Of a DNA stretch of 64,000 nt, positions 18,421 to 27,142 are shown piece by piece. Every line of letters starts with the position of its first letter. Within the stretch, counting starts at the first letter, position 1. Where the stretch lies: the NCBI GenBank assembly GCA_905215965.1, contig CAJMSD010000005.1, positions 62,001 to 126,000 of the forward strand. Reading direction: 5' to 3'. This stretch comes from an uncultured bacterium. GTDB taxonomy: Bacteria > Bacillota > Clostridia > Oscillospirales > Ruminococcaceae. Position numbers and translations under genes: made by a program. The notes under the pieces were generated by a model. It had not been told where the DNA came from. It saw only the letters and a program-made list of their open reading frames with translations, and ran no database searches.

Positions 18421-19635
18421 TTATTTTGCTTTTATTTCTCCTGCAAGCTCAAAGCCTTTTTTCGAAGCAATTACGGCGATAATTTCGTTGATGACCGCAG
18501 CAGCAGCAATTGTACCTGTTACTATTGCTGCCAGTTCAGGTTCTGACTCTGCCAGTACGGAACTGATAATTCCCGTAAAGACCAATGAAACGCCGGAGTG
18601 CGGCAGCAAGGTAAGTCCGAGGAACTTTTGTACGGTGATCGGCATTTTGCAAAGCTTTGCTCCGATCCTTGCGCCGCCGTACTTTCCGCACATACGTGAT
18701 ATGATATAAACGAAGGTATACAGACCTGCACCCATGATAAGATGATAATCTAAAGGTGCGCCGAGGTCAACGATTGCGGCTAACAAGCTGACCGCAACGA
18801 CAGGATGTACCCAGTTTATCAGTTCGTTCAGTTTTTCCTCTGAGATCATATTGGAAAATACGGCAGAGAACGAAACGCCAATTAGCATATAATTCAGAGC
18901 TATATTTGTAAATACCGTTTTGTTAAGGATCAGTCCGACAGCGGCAGTAACGGTAATGCTGCAAATGATCGTTGCCACCGTACTGATTTTTCCGTGTATT
19001 TTTTGCAGAATTTTTCCGGCAGCAAATCCGACAACAGCGCCGATAATAACCGGGAGAAAAATCATAACGGGAATCATGTAAAGCGGAACGGTTCCTCCCG
19101 ATACGCTGCGCGCTATAAATGAGTTGACTGTAAAAAATACGGCAATACCAACAATATCGTCTAATACCGCCATAGGGATAAGAGCGTCCGTAACCGGTCC
19201 GGAGGTGTGGAATTCCTGTACAATGGACAAGGCTGGGGCGGGAGCAGTCGCAAGGGCGATTCCTCCAAAGGCAAAGGCAAGGTAAATCGGTACGTCCGTA
19301 AAATAAAATATAACTCCGAAAACTAACGATACAAATAAAAATGTACCCAATGACTGGGTAAGAGTTGTTACTATTAAAGCCTTTCCGTAGCTTTTTATCT
19401 TCTTCCATATAAGCTCAGTGCCGAGCATTAATCCAAAGGCGCATTGCATCCATGTAATTATCAGCTTGTACCATGCTGAATCAATGACGTCCTGCGGCAT
19501 AAGAGCAACGGCGTGCGGTCCAAGTATCATGCCGACTATCAGCCAGCCAAGAATTGAGGGCAATTTTAACTTTGCAATAAGCTTTCCTGCAAAAAATGCT
19601 ATCAATAACACGATTATCCATCTTAAAAAAATCAT
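18421..19635 (-). CDS. Cation:proton antiporter (CPA2 type)
   Basis: About 404 residues with 12-13 hydrophobic segments and the Na+/H+ exchanger fold (PF00999). An N-terminal PSILGWLIVGMILGP block and an ALATAPAPALSIVQEF stretch are followed by AVLDDIVGIAVFF, which holds the paired Asp of the transport site. There is no C-terminal TrkA/RCK domain. Role: exchange of Na+ or K+ for protons across the cytoplasmic membrane. I chose the ATG at 19633-19635, since GTGAGG lies 6 bases upstream; a TTG 15 bases further out overlaps that site. It has its own consensus promoter and shares a terminator with the GDPD gene. Confidence 0.9.
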   Translation of the reverse strand: MIFLRWIIVLLIAFFAGKLIAKLKLPSILGWLIVGMILGPHAVALMPQDVIDSAWYKLIITWMQCAFGLMLGTELIWKKIKSYGKALIVTTLTQSLGTFLFVSLVFGVIFYFTDVPIYLAFAFGGIALATAPAPALSIVQEFHTSGPVTDALIPMAVLDDIVGIAVFFTVNSFIARSVSGGTVPLYMIPVMIFLPVIIGAVVGFAAGKILQKIHGKISTVATIICSITVTAAVGLILNKTVFTNIALNYMLIGVSFSAVFSNMISEEKLNELINWVHPVVAVSLLAAIVDLGAPLDYHLIMGAGLYTFVYIISRMCGKYGGARIGAKLCKMPITVQKFLGLTLLPHSGVSLVFTGIISSVLAESEPELAAIVTGTIAAAAVINEIIAVIASKKGFELAGEIKAK

Positions 19636-19696
19636 ATTTTTCCTCACCAAACTTTATAAATGATTTTCTGTAAAGAAACAGATAAGCATAATAATT

Positions 19697-19725
19697 ATTA
19701 TATAATATTGCGGAGATTTTGTCAA
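19697..19725 (-). promoter_or_regulatory. Consensus promoter of the antiporter gene
   Basis: Minus strand TTGACA (19720-19725) and TATAAT (19697-19702), spacer 17 bases. Confidence 0.88.
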
Positions 19726-19740
19726 CATATAAAATCAAAT

Positions 19741-19983
19741 TTTTTGACTTATACTTGTGTGCATCATTTTATATTGCTATTAAAACAAAACGGCTGTACT
19801 TATGATGTACAGCCTTCGAGGAGAGATAAAATAAATTTAGAGGGGGAATTGGGGGATTACTTAAGGGAAAACTGATGAATCAGCATTTCCTTTATCCATT
19901 TACTATTATAGATAACTAATCTTAAAATAATCTTAAAAAAAGGAAAATATATCAATAAAAACTTTTGCGTAAATTTGAACAGA
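19741..19983 (-). other. Structured region downstream of the amylase gene with a terminator
   Basis: Read on the minus strand, the amylase stop is followed by about 170 bases holding a small hairpin (about 19864-19891, GGAAA/TTTCC and CTGA/TCAG arms), a pyrimidine-rich run of C and T blocks, then a strong hairpin GGCTGTAC/GTACAGCC (19792-19814) followed by GTTTTGTTTTA. The last is a good intrinsic terminator for the XRE-amylase transcript. No convincing ORF lies here; the 71-residue plus-strand frame has no ribosome site. Confidence 0.55.
19784..19814 (-). terminator. Terminator of the XRE-amylase transcript
   Basis: GGCTGTAC (19807-19814 on minus) loop ATCATAA GTACAGCC (19792-19799), then a T-rich run on the minus strand. 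Confidence 0.75.
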
Positions 19984-21855
19984 TCAGTTAACCTTTTTAG
20001 CCGAAAGTATCGTATATCCGTAAGGCGATATTTTTACGGTATTATTTTCGTAATTTCCGCAAACCGTACCGGTGATTTGATAATTTCCGAGAATTTCGCT
20101 GATATTATTTACATAAGCGTCGTTTCCGCAGCGGTTTATGAAAATAAGATTATCCGTTTTGCCGGTACGCGAAAAGGCTATAACGTTATCGTCGCTGTAG
20201 ATAAAATAGATATTGCCGTTTTTCATTGAGGGCATAAGCTTTCTTATCCTGCAAAGCTCGCGGGTATATTCTATAAGCTCCTTATCCTCGTTTCCCCAAG
20301 GATAGCAGCGGCGGTTAAATGGGTCTTTATAACCCTGAAGTCCGGCTTCGTCGCCGTAATAAATACTTGGCACGCCGGGCAGGAAAAACTGAAGCGCCAT
20401 TGCGGTTTTAAGCAGGCATTTTCCCCTATAGTACTCGTCGTTGTTCAGATATCGTTCAGCCATCCAGTCCTTGCTCTTGCCGTCGCAGTTTTCTCCGCCG
20501 AGACGATTTATTGCACGTTCGATATCGTGAGTTGAAACAAAGTTCATAAGAACGTCTATGCTGGGCTTAGGATAATTCTCCATGATGGTCATAACGGAGT
20601 TTATAAGATTTTCCGCAGAGCCGCCCTTTGTATAGTTTATGATCGCTTCTCTGAACGGATAATTCATAACGGAATCGAGCTGATTTCCGAGAAGATAGCG
20701 GCGTTTTACTCCGTAGCTTTCCTTATTGGAGGCATCCTCCCAGACTTCTCCTATGACTATTTTATCGGGAGCGAAGCTTTTCACGCTTTTTCTCAGGTTG
20801 TCAAGGAATTTATCGGGAAGCTCGTCGGCAACGTCAAGTCTCCAGCCTGCGGCTCCGAGGGAAAGCCAGTATTGCAGAACTCCGTCGTCTCCGCAGATAT
20901 AATCCGTATAGCTTTCGTTGTTTTCCCATACGTTCGGAAGAGTATCGATGCCCCACCAAGCCTCATAGCTGTTTGGATAATCTGTGAAAGTGTACCATTC
21001 ATAGTACGGACTTTCCTTTGAGTTAAAAGCTCCGTCATTCGGATAGCGGTTAAATTTGTTGAAATAAACGCTGTCTGCTCCGGTATGGGAGAACACTCCG
21101 TCAAGAATAACGGAAATTCCGTGTTTTTTTGCTTCTGCGCAAAGCTCCGAGAACTCCTCGTTAGTTCCGAGAAGAGGATCGACTTTCATATAATTTGCGG
21201 TATTGTAGCGATGATTTTCGTGGGATTCAAAAATCGGATTCAGATAAATACAGGTAACTCCAAGCTCTTCAAGATAGGTCAGCTTTGATTGAATACCGGC
21301 AAAATCGCCTCCGAAATAATCGTTGTTCCAGACATGACCGTTTTCGTCCGGCTTATAATAGGGAGTTCCTCCCCAATCATCGCGCATAACTCTGCCGTAA
21401 GGAATATCTTCATGAACTTTTCCGCTTTTGCAGAAGCGGTCGGGGAAGATCTGGTACATAACGCCGCCCTTTAAAAAGTCGGGCGTATTGTAATCGTCCG
21501 CATAGACGGTAAGCTGAAACATATCTCCCGTATCGACAGCTCCTTCGTGGCAGTTGACCTTCTTTATATAGTGGCGGATACCTCCGCAGGTATATGAAAA
21601 ATAATAGTAATGAACGTCGTTGTAGCGGGCGTTGTAATCGGCGGAATAAACGCTGCATTCATCGTCCTGAGCAGACAGCTTCATAGTCAGAAAGCGTTCC
21701 TTGAAACCGGTGCGAAACAGCACGAGAACCGGAGGAAAGTCAGGTATAACGTCCTTTGGAAGCCTGATAGAAAAAGTGCAGGTTTCAAATTGCCTGATAG
21801 CTCCGAAAATTGATTTGTAATTAAGATCCCACGAGTCATATATCGGGTTCATCAA
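19984..21855 (-). CDS. Intracellular GH13 alpha-glucosidase/neopullulanase-like enzyme
   Basis: A 623-residue GH13 enzyme without a signal peptide. Residues about 1-125 form an N-terminal beta domain of the cyclomaltodextrinase/neopullulanase type. The barrel starts at VMYQIFPDRFC. Region motifs: DGVFSHTG; GWRLDVADELP with nucleophile D341; IGEVWED with acid E370; NFVSTHDIERA with D444. A small C-terminal beta domain ends the protein. Expected role: cytoplasmic cleavage of maltodextrins, cyclodextrins or pullulan fragments, feeding glycogen phosphorylase encoded next door. It follows the XRE regulator by 40 bases on the same strand, so the two are probably one transcript. Start is the ATG 21853-21855 after GGAGG. 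Confidence 0.93.
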   Translation of the reverse strand: MMNPIYDSWDLNYKSIFGAIRQFETCTFSIRLPKDVIPDFPPVLVLFRTGFKERFLTMKLSAQDDECSVYSADYNARYNDVHYYYFSYTCGGIRHYIKKVNCHEGAVDTGDMFQLTVYADDYNTPDFLKGGVMYQIFPDRFCKSGKVHEDIPYGRVMRDDWGGTPYYKPDENGHVWNNDYFGGDFAGIQSKLTYLEELGVTCIYLNPIFESHENHRYNTANYMKVDPLLGTNEEFSELCAEAKKHGISVILDGVFSHTGADSVYFNKFNRYPNDGAFNSKESPYYEWYTFTDYPNSYEAWWGIDTLPNVWENNESYTDYICGDDGVLQYWLSLGAAGWRLDVADELPDKFLDNLRKSVKSFAPDKIVIGEVWEDASNKESYGVKRRYLLGNQLDSVMNYPFREAIINYTKGGSAENLINSVMTIMENYPKPSIDVLMNFVSTHDIERAINRLGGENCDGKSKDWMAERYLNNDEYYRGKCLLKTAMALQFFLPGVPSIYYGDEAGLQGYKDPFNRRCYPWGNEDKELIEYTRELCRIRKLMPSMKNGNIYFIYSDDNVIAFSRTGKTDNLIFINRCGNDAYVNNISEILGNYQITGTVCGNYENNTVKISPYGYTILSAKKVN

Positions 21856-21895
21856 AATACCTCCAAATTAATTATTGACATTCCGCCGCTGAATA

Positions 21896-22888
21896 TTATT
21901 TACGGCGGTATTTGAAAACAAGTCCCGCAGCGGCTAAGATTCCTGCAAGACCGATAATAGCTGCTGAAACTACAGCTGTTGAAACATCGTCGCTTATTGT
22001 GATCGAAAAGTCCACGCTTGACGGTAGGAATTGCAAAGCAAGTTTTTCTGCTGATAAGAGCCATGCTCCGAGCATAGCAAGTATCGCGGACGATTTGAGA
22101 AGAATATTTATTTTAGCATATCTTATTACTGCAAAAATTGCCCATACCAAAGCCAAAATGCACAAGGCGGCGATTATCCCCGTAAGAAAGCTTTCCCAAA
22201 CTCCGTATTTCAGAGTTCCGTAGGCGACAACTGCCAGTATCATAACGGTATCGGCAGCCATGCAAATAAGAGCCTTGTTGTTTCCGATATATTTGCCGAT
22301 AAGATCACAGCGAACGATAAAGGGCAGAAAAACGATGCACAGTCCCAGAGTTACGGACAAAAATGCCATAAAGAACCAGTCGCCGCCGCTGTATATGTTT
22401 CCCGAAAGCAGCAGAAGCGTCAGTGAAAAATAGGAGCTTGCAAGGGTGACAAGTCCCTTATGTTTTTTTGCGATGACCGGAGCGTTAAGCAGCGAAGCGG
22501 TAAGCATTAGCGAAGTTAAAAGAATACAAAGCTTTGACGGAGCGTGTTCCCTGATAACAAAAACAATGAAACAGGGTATGATCGCCGACAAATAGCCTAA
22601 AGCGAGTATGGCGTTATATACCGCAACAAATATTTTGTATTTTTTCGCCATTTGTACAAGCTTGCGCTGATTTTCATCGTCGCTTGCCATGCAAAGCTCG
22701 TGTTCGGTAATATTAAGAGCGCTGCATATATCGGAGATCATGGTGATATCGGGGTAGGAGACTCCTCTTTCCCATTTGCTGACGGCGGATTCCGTAACGT
22801 AAAGCCGTTCGGCAAGGGCTTTCTGAGAGAGACCTGCTTCCTTTCGCTTTGCCTGAATGAATTTTCCGAATGTAATTTTATCCTGCAT
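21896..22888 (-). CDS. XRE-type regulator with membrane domain
   Basis: A 330-residue protein. Residues about 6-62 are a helix-turn-helix of the XRE/Cro class (FIQAKRKEAGLSQKALAERL, then VTESAVSKWERGVSYPDI). Residues about 85-330 hold seven or eight hydrophobic segments ending in FKYRRK. Such HTH-membrane proteins may sense envelope state or a ligand at the membrane. The amylase gene follows after 40 bases, suggesting it controls alpha-glucan use, but this is inference from position. GAGGTG lies 7 bases upstream of the ATG. Its promoter region carries two palindromes that may be its own operators. Confidence 0.88.
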   Translation of the reverse strand: MQDKITFGKFIQAKRKEAGLSQKALAERLYVTESAVSKWERGVSYPDITMISDICSALNITEHELCMASDDENQRKLVQMAKKYKIFVAVYNAILALGYLSAIIPCFIVFVIREHAPSKLCILLTSLMLTASLLNAPVIAKKHKGLVTLASSYFSLTLLLLSGNIYSGGDWFFMAFLSVTLGLCIVFLPFIVRCDLIGKYIGNNKALICMAADTVMILAVVAYGTLKYGVWESFLTGIIAALCILALVWAIFAVIRYAKINILLKSSAILAMLGAWLLSAEKLALQFLPSSVDFSITISDDVSTAVVSAAIIGLAGILAAAGLVFKYRRK

Positions 22889-22900
22889 AATTTTTCACCT

Positions 22901-22925
22901 CAAATGAATTTGGCGCATTGCAATG
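22901..22925 (-). promoter_or_regulatory. Two adjacent palindromes in the XRE gene leader
   Basis: CATTGCAATG (22916-22925) is a perfect 10-base palindrome and CAAATGAATTTG (22901-22912) a near-perfect one. Both sit between the -10 box and the start codon of the XRE gene, a usual place for an autoregulatory operator. Confidence 0.4.
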
Positions 22926-22938
22926 TTTCCATAAATAA

Positions 22939-22967
22939 ATTATAGATAACGCTTGGAAAAATGTCAA
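22939..22967 (-). promoter_or_regulatory. Consensus promoter of the XRE-amylase operon
   Basis: Minus strand TTGACA (22962-22967) and TATAAT (22939-22944), spacer 17 bases. Confidence 0.88.
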
Positions 22968-23038
22968 CAAAATTCGGTGAAAACAGGGGTGGACAGGCAG
23001 TCGAGTAACGCAGATACGTTGTTTGCGGGAATATTTCG

Positions 23039-23074
23039 GCGAAAAAACAGGCGAGCAATGCCCGCCCGTTTTAA
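23039..23074 (-). terminator. Terminator of glgP
   Basis: Minus strand: imperfect stem with GGGCGGGC against GCTCGCC and flanking AAC/GTT, followed by TTTTTTC; it starts 10 bases after the glgP stop. Confidence 0.7.
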
Positions 23075-23083
23075 GGTGCGAAA

Positions 23084-25492
23084 TTATTTTAAATGCCAGA
23101 TGTTTTCGGCATATTCTGTAACGGCGCGGTCGGCGGAGAAGATTCCGGCGCCTGCTATGTTGTTGAGCGACATCTTTGCCCATTTATTCTTATCGTTATA
23201 GCACTCGGTCGAATATTTCTGAGCCTGTCTGTACGAATCGAAATCGGCAAGAACCATATACGGATCGCGGTCCTTAAGAGAATCTGCAACGTCGTTGAAG
23301 GTGCAGCCGTTTATGCCGTGATACATACGCTCGATGCAATTTCTGATGATATCGTTGTTCATGAAGTAATCCGTAGGATTATATCCTCTTGCTTTAAGAG
23401 CGTTTACTTCCTCGGTCTTCATACCGAAGATGATGATGTTTTCATCGCCGGCAGCTTCCTTGATCTCGATATTAGCTCCGTCAAGAGTACCGAGAGTAAC
23501 AGCTCCGTTAAGCATAAGCTTCATATTTCCCGTACCGGAAGCTTCTGTTCCGGCAAGCGATATCTGCTCTGAAATATCGCTGGCAGGCATAAGGATCTCG
23601 GAAAGTGTAACGCAGTAATTTTCAAGGAATACTACGGAGAGCTTCTTTGAGATCTTCGGATTCTTTCTGATCTCCTCGGAAATTGCCCAGATCATTTTAA
23701 TGATCTGCTTTGCAAGGTAGTAACCGGGAGCAGCCTTTGCGGCAAAAATATATGTTTTCGGAGTAAAATCTGCGTCAGGATTATTGAGAAGATAATTGTA
23801 ATCCGCAAGAATATTCATAACGTTAAGGTGCTGTCTCTTATATTCGTGGAGACGCTTTACCTGAACGTCGAAAATGCTGTTCGGGTCAAGAACGAGCTTG
23901 GTTGTGTTCTTAACGTATTTGCAGAACTTTTCCTTGTTCTGTTTTTTAACGTCCATGAGCTTGGCGAGGACTTCCTCATCGTTTTCATATTTTTTGAATT
24001 TTGAAAGATAAGCGCCGTCCTTAATAAATTTATCGCCGATAGTATCGGTAAGAAGCTGTGTAAGTCCGGGGTTGGATTGATAAAGCCATCTTCTGTAAGC
24101 GATACCGTTTGTTACGTTCTTGAATTTCTCAGGAGTATTTTCATATTCATCGCGGAAAACATCTCTCTTAATGATCTCCGAGTGAAGCTTTGAAACGCCG
24201 TTGATGCTGTGCGAGGAAGCTACGCAGAGAGTAGCCATGTGTATCTGATTATCCTTAATGATCGACATACGGGTAGTTTTTGCGCTGTCGTATCCGTTTT
24301 TCTCCATAAGAGACTGACAGTAGCGGTTATTGATCTCAACGATGATAGAGAATATTCTCGGAATAACGTGCTTAACGAGATTAACGTCCCATTTTTCGAG
24401 AGCTTCTGCCATAACGGTATGATTTGTGTAGGCAAACGTATTAGTAACTATATTCCAAGCCTTTTCCCATGTATATCCGCAGTCGTCGAGAAGAATTCTC
24501 ATAAGTTCGGGTATAGCAAGCGTCGGGTGGGTATCGTTGATATGGATAGCGACCTTTTCGTGGAGATTATCGAGAGTTCCGTAAACTGCCATATGATTGT
24601 TTACGATATCGCCGATAGAAGCCGCACAGAGGAAGTACTGCTGTCTCAGGCGGAGCGACTTACCTTCAAGGTGATTATCGTTAGGATAAAGGACCTTTGA
24701 AATTGCATTTGCGATGGAGTTCTGAGCCAGCGCGCTTGCATAGTCGCCCTTGTTGAACATATTCATATCGAAGCTTGGAGCTTTTGCCGACCAGAGACGG
24801 AGAACGGAAACGCCCTCTGAGCCGTATCCGGAAACGTACATATCGTATGGGATAGCCACAACAGAGTTATAGTTGACATGAGAGATATGGTGATACTGAT
24901 TATCCCAGTATTCCTGAAGCTCGCCCTCAAAGTGAATGTCTATTGAAAGCTCCGGCTTTGCCACAAGCCAAACGGAGCCGCCGGGAAGCCAGTTATCGGG
25001 AAGCTCGGTCTGCCAGCCGTCCTCAAGCTTCTGCTGGAAGATGCCGTATTCATAGCAGATGGAGTAGCCCATAGCCGGATAACCCTCGGTTGCAAGAGCG
25101 TCGAGGTAGCAGGCTGCAAGACGTCCGAGACCGCCGTTTCCGAGACCTGCGTCCGGTTCGTTATCATAGATCTTATCGAGATTTATATCATATTCCTTCA
25201 GCATACTGCGGATATCATCGGCAAGCTCAAGATTGTAAATGCTTGTTTTAAGCGAACGTCCCATAAGGAATTCCATTGAAAGGTAGTATATCTGCTTACC
25301 GCCCACAGAATGAGTATGGTTTACAAAGCTCTGTCTCTTTTTTTCAAGAATTGAAACGATTATAGATGAAAGAACCTGATAAACCTGTTTATCTGATGCT
25401 TCCTCGGGTGATACATTATAAAGCATCTGAAGCTTTTCCGGAAAATCCTTTTTAATTTGTTCCATAAGAGGATTTGCTTTTTTAGTAGCCAT
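23084..25492 (-). CDS. glgP: Glycogen/maltodextrin phosphorylase
   Basis: An 802-residue GT35 phosphorylase. Visible family blocks: YYLSMEFLMGRSL, EPDAGLGNGGLGRLAACYLD, YEYGIFQQ, HINDTHPTLAIPELMR, VKRLHEYKRQHLN, and the pyridoxal phosphate site EASGTGNMKLMLNGA with the Lys. Reaction: phosphate-driven release of glucose-1-phosphate from alpha-1,4-glucan ends. I chose the ATG at 25490-25492 (MATKKANPLME), which has AAGGAG 7 bases upstream; an in-frame ATG at 25525 has no such site. It is monocistronic with its own promoter and terminator, next to the GH13 gene, which fits joint glycogen or maltodextrin breakdown. Confidence 0.96.
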   Translation of the reverse strand: MATKKANPLMEQIKKDFPEKLQMLYNVSPEEASDKQVYQVLSSIIVSILEKKRQSFVNHTHSVGGKQIYYLSMEFLMGRSLKTSIYNLELADDIRSMLKEYDINLDKIYDNEPDAGLGNGGLGRLAACYLDALATEGYPAMGYSICYEYGIFQQKLEDGWQTELPDNWLPGGSVWLVAKPELSIDIHFEGELQEYWDNQYHHISHVNYNSVVAIPYDMYVSGYGSEGVSVLRLWSAKAPSFDMNMFNKGDYASALAQNSIANAISKVLYPNDNHLEGKSLRLRQQYFLCAASIGDIVNNHMAVYGTLDNLHEKVAIHINDTHPTLAIPELMRILLDDCGYTWEKAWNIVTNTFAYTNHTVMAEALEKWDVNLVKHVIPRIFSIIVEINNRYCQSLMEKNGYDSAKTTRMSIIKDNQIHMATLCVASSHSINGVSKLHSEIIKRDVFRDEYENTPEKFKNVTNGIAYRRWLYQSNPGLTQLLTDTIGDKFIKDGAYLSKFKKYENDEEVLAKLMDVKKQNKEKFCKYVKNTTKLVLDPNSIFDVQVKRLHEYKRQHLNVMNILADYNYLLNNPDADFTPKTYIFAAKAAPGYYLAKQIIKMIWAISEEIRKNPKISKKLSVVFLENYCVTLSEILMPASDISEQISLAGTEASGTGNMKLMLNGAVTLGTLDGANIEIKEAAGDENIIIFGMKTEEVNALKARGYNPTDYFMNNDIIRNCIERMYHGINGCTFNDVADSLKDRDPYMVLADFDSYRQAQKYSTECYNDKNKWAKMSLNNIAGAGIFSADRAVTEYAENIWHLK

Positions 25493-25634
25493 AAACTTCT
25501 CCTTCTCCGGCGAAAACATATTCAAAAGCCGCTGTGCAGCGCCGGATACAACAGCAGTCTGTGATAATAATAATTATGCCCATGAAACGACAAATTTAAC
25601 GTTCCACAGCAGAAAGCAACAAAACGCCTTAATA

Positions 25635-25663
25635 ATTATACTATATTTTGTCTTATTTTGCAA
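25635..25663 (-). promoter_or_regulatory. Promoter of glgP
   Basis: Minus strand TTGCAA (25658-25663) and TATAAT (25635-25640), spacer 17 bases; the leader is about 135 bases long. Confidence 0.75.
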
Positions 25664-25789
25664 TTGTATATTTTCACAAATATTTATCAACGAAATTTTA
25701 CACATCGTAGAAAAAATTAATTGAAATGTTTTCCCTGCGTTGATTAGAAATACGGTTATACTAAAAGTATATTTAAGCTGAACTAATTA

Positions 25790-25819
25790 TAAAAAAGAAC
25801 GGGCGTTATCTGCCCGTTC
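25790..25819 (-). terminator. Terminator of the signal-peptidase-like gene
   Basis: Perfect stem GAACGGGC (25812-25819 read on minus), 7-base loop, GCCCGTTC (25797-25804), then TTTTTT. Confidence 0.88.
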
Positions 25820-25825
25820 CAAGTA

Positions 25826-27019
25826 TTAAAGCTTATTTTTTTCGTTTTCGATCATTTTGATAAGATCGTCCACTGACATATCCGATGATCTCTTTTTCTT
25901 TTCGTTTGTTTCGGATTTTGAAATTATATCGTCAATATCGGGCGAGCTGCTTTTCTTTGCCGGAGCAGCCGATACGGGACTTCTCAATGGAGCAGTTTTC
26001 GGAACATCGTTTCTTGCCATTTCCGCAAGCTGAGATTTTGAAAGAATTCCGGTATTATCGGTAACAGCTTCGTTCGGCAATTTTTCGTACTGTCCGTAAA
26101 GCTTTGTATTAAACGAACCGGTTCTTTCTGCTTCGGCTGTTTTTCTCAGCATTTCTTCTCTGAGTGCGTCGGCTGTAGGCGCTGTAGATGATTGTCCGCC
26201 CATATTTCTTGCGGCAAATGCAGACTCGGCAGCGGATCTCTGAGCCTTGAACTGCATTGTGCGCTCTTTTTCCTTTTGATAAGGAGAATCAGGATTTACC
26301 TGCTTCTGGCTGAAGTTTTCGGCGATTGACATCTTTTTGCGCTCAAAGTCGTTGCTTGGCTGGATCTCCTGTGAAGGTTCAAACAGCGGAGTTCCCGACT
26401 TTGCGTGGGAAGGAACGCGGTTTTCCTCTTCTTTCGCTTCTTCTTCGTCATATTCATAGAAATCGTAATCCTGATCGTCCTCTTCAACGTCCGACGATGC
26501 GATTTTGACGATAAGCATTATGACGAGTATAACGCACGGAAGTATAAGTTCAAGCAGAATACCTTTTATATTGAGAGTGAATCTAATAAATTTTCCGAGC
26601 TCAAGGCTTATAGGATTGCCGGTACATACAGCTACTATTTGTTCCTTTGCAATGGCGCTGTCCGTTTCGTAGCCCTTTGAGGTTGCCGTAGCGTATTTAA
26701 CCGAACCGTCCTCGGCAGTGATGACCTCGTAAATGCTTCTGAGGCTGAGAGTTGTCGGATCGGACGCAGGATAGCAGATTACGACATCGCCTTTTGTAAT
26801 ATTGGCATCGGCTGCATCGGCGGCTAAAATAGCCGAGCCGTCCTCGATCATATTACCCATTGGGTTAAGGTCGCCGGCAATATAGATGTATCGTCCGAAG
26901 ATATGCGGAGTTTTATTCTTTGAAAAAAGAATATTTACTGCAAGCGAGACTGCAATGAATAATATGCAGATAATAATGATAACGGTTTTTAAAATTGAAA
27001 ATCCTTTTTTATTTTCCAT
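25826..27019 (-). CDS. Membrane protein with an inactive signal-peptidase-like domain
   Basis: About 397 residues. TM1 (about 9-32) is followed by an extracytoplasmic S26-like domain (about 38-140), TM2 (about 145-170) and a long, disordered, charged cytoplasmic tail ending in two short DDIISKSE/DDLIKMIE helices. In SipW-type signal peptidases the order is catalytic SGSM, then GDVI, then HRV. Here the corresponding places read AGDLNP, GDVVIC and RSI, so both Ser and His appear lost. I infer a non-catalytic membrane protein; function is unknown. Start: ATG 27017-27019 has AAAGGA 10 bases upstream, while the ATG at 27026-27028 is too close to it. It stands alone upstream of glgP. Confidence 0.7.
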   Translation of the reverse strand: MENKKGFSILKTVIIIICILFIAVSLAVNILFSKNKTPHIFGRYIYIAGDLNPMGNMIEDGSAILAADAADANITKGDVVICYPASDPTTLSLRSIYEVITAEDGSVKYATATSKGYETDSAIAKEQIVAVCTGNPISLELGKFIRFTLNIKGILLELILPCVILVIMLIVKIASSDVEEDDQDYDFYEYDEEEAKEEENRVPSHAKSGTPLFEPSQEIQPSNDFERKKMSIAENFSQKQVNPDSPYQKEKERTMQFKAQRSAAESAFAARNMGGQSSTAPTADALREEMLRKTAEAERTGSFNTKLYGQYEKLPNEAVTDNTGILSKSQLAEMARNDVPKTAPLRSPVSAAPAKKSSSPDIDDIISKSETNEKKKRSSDMSVDDLIKMIENEKNKL

Positions 27020-27113
27020 GTCTACCATTTCCTTTTCTTAATTTTGACAGCTTACGCTTTATATTTCAGGCTGATTTTTTATGTAAATCTATACTAATGC
27101 AAAGTATATTTTT

Positions 27114-27142
27114 ATTATAGCACATATTCTGACAAATTTCAA
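27114..27142 (-). promoter_or_regulatory. Promoter of the signal-peptidase-like gene
   Basis: Minus strand TTGAAA (27137-27142) and TATAAT (27114-27119), spacer 17 bases. Confidence 0.7.

Larger units (their letters stand above)
25493..25825 (-). other. Leader of glgP and downstream region of the signal-peptidase-like gene
   Basis: No gene is seen. It holds the glgP leader (about 135 bases), the glgP promoter, an AT-rich stretch and the terminator of the gene on its right. Confidence 0.7.

Noticed and set aside
19660..19875. 71-residue plus-strand ORF
   Set aside because: It lies over the antiporter promoter and the amylase terminator and has no ribosome site.
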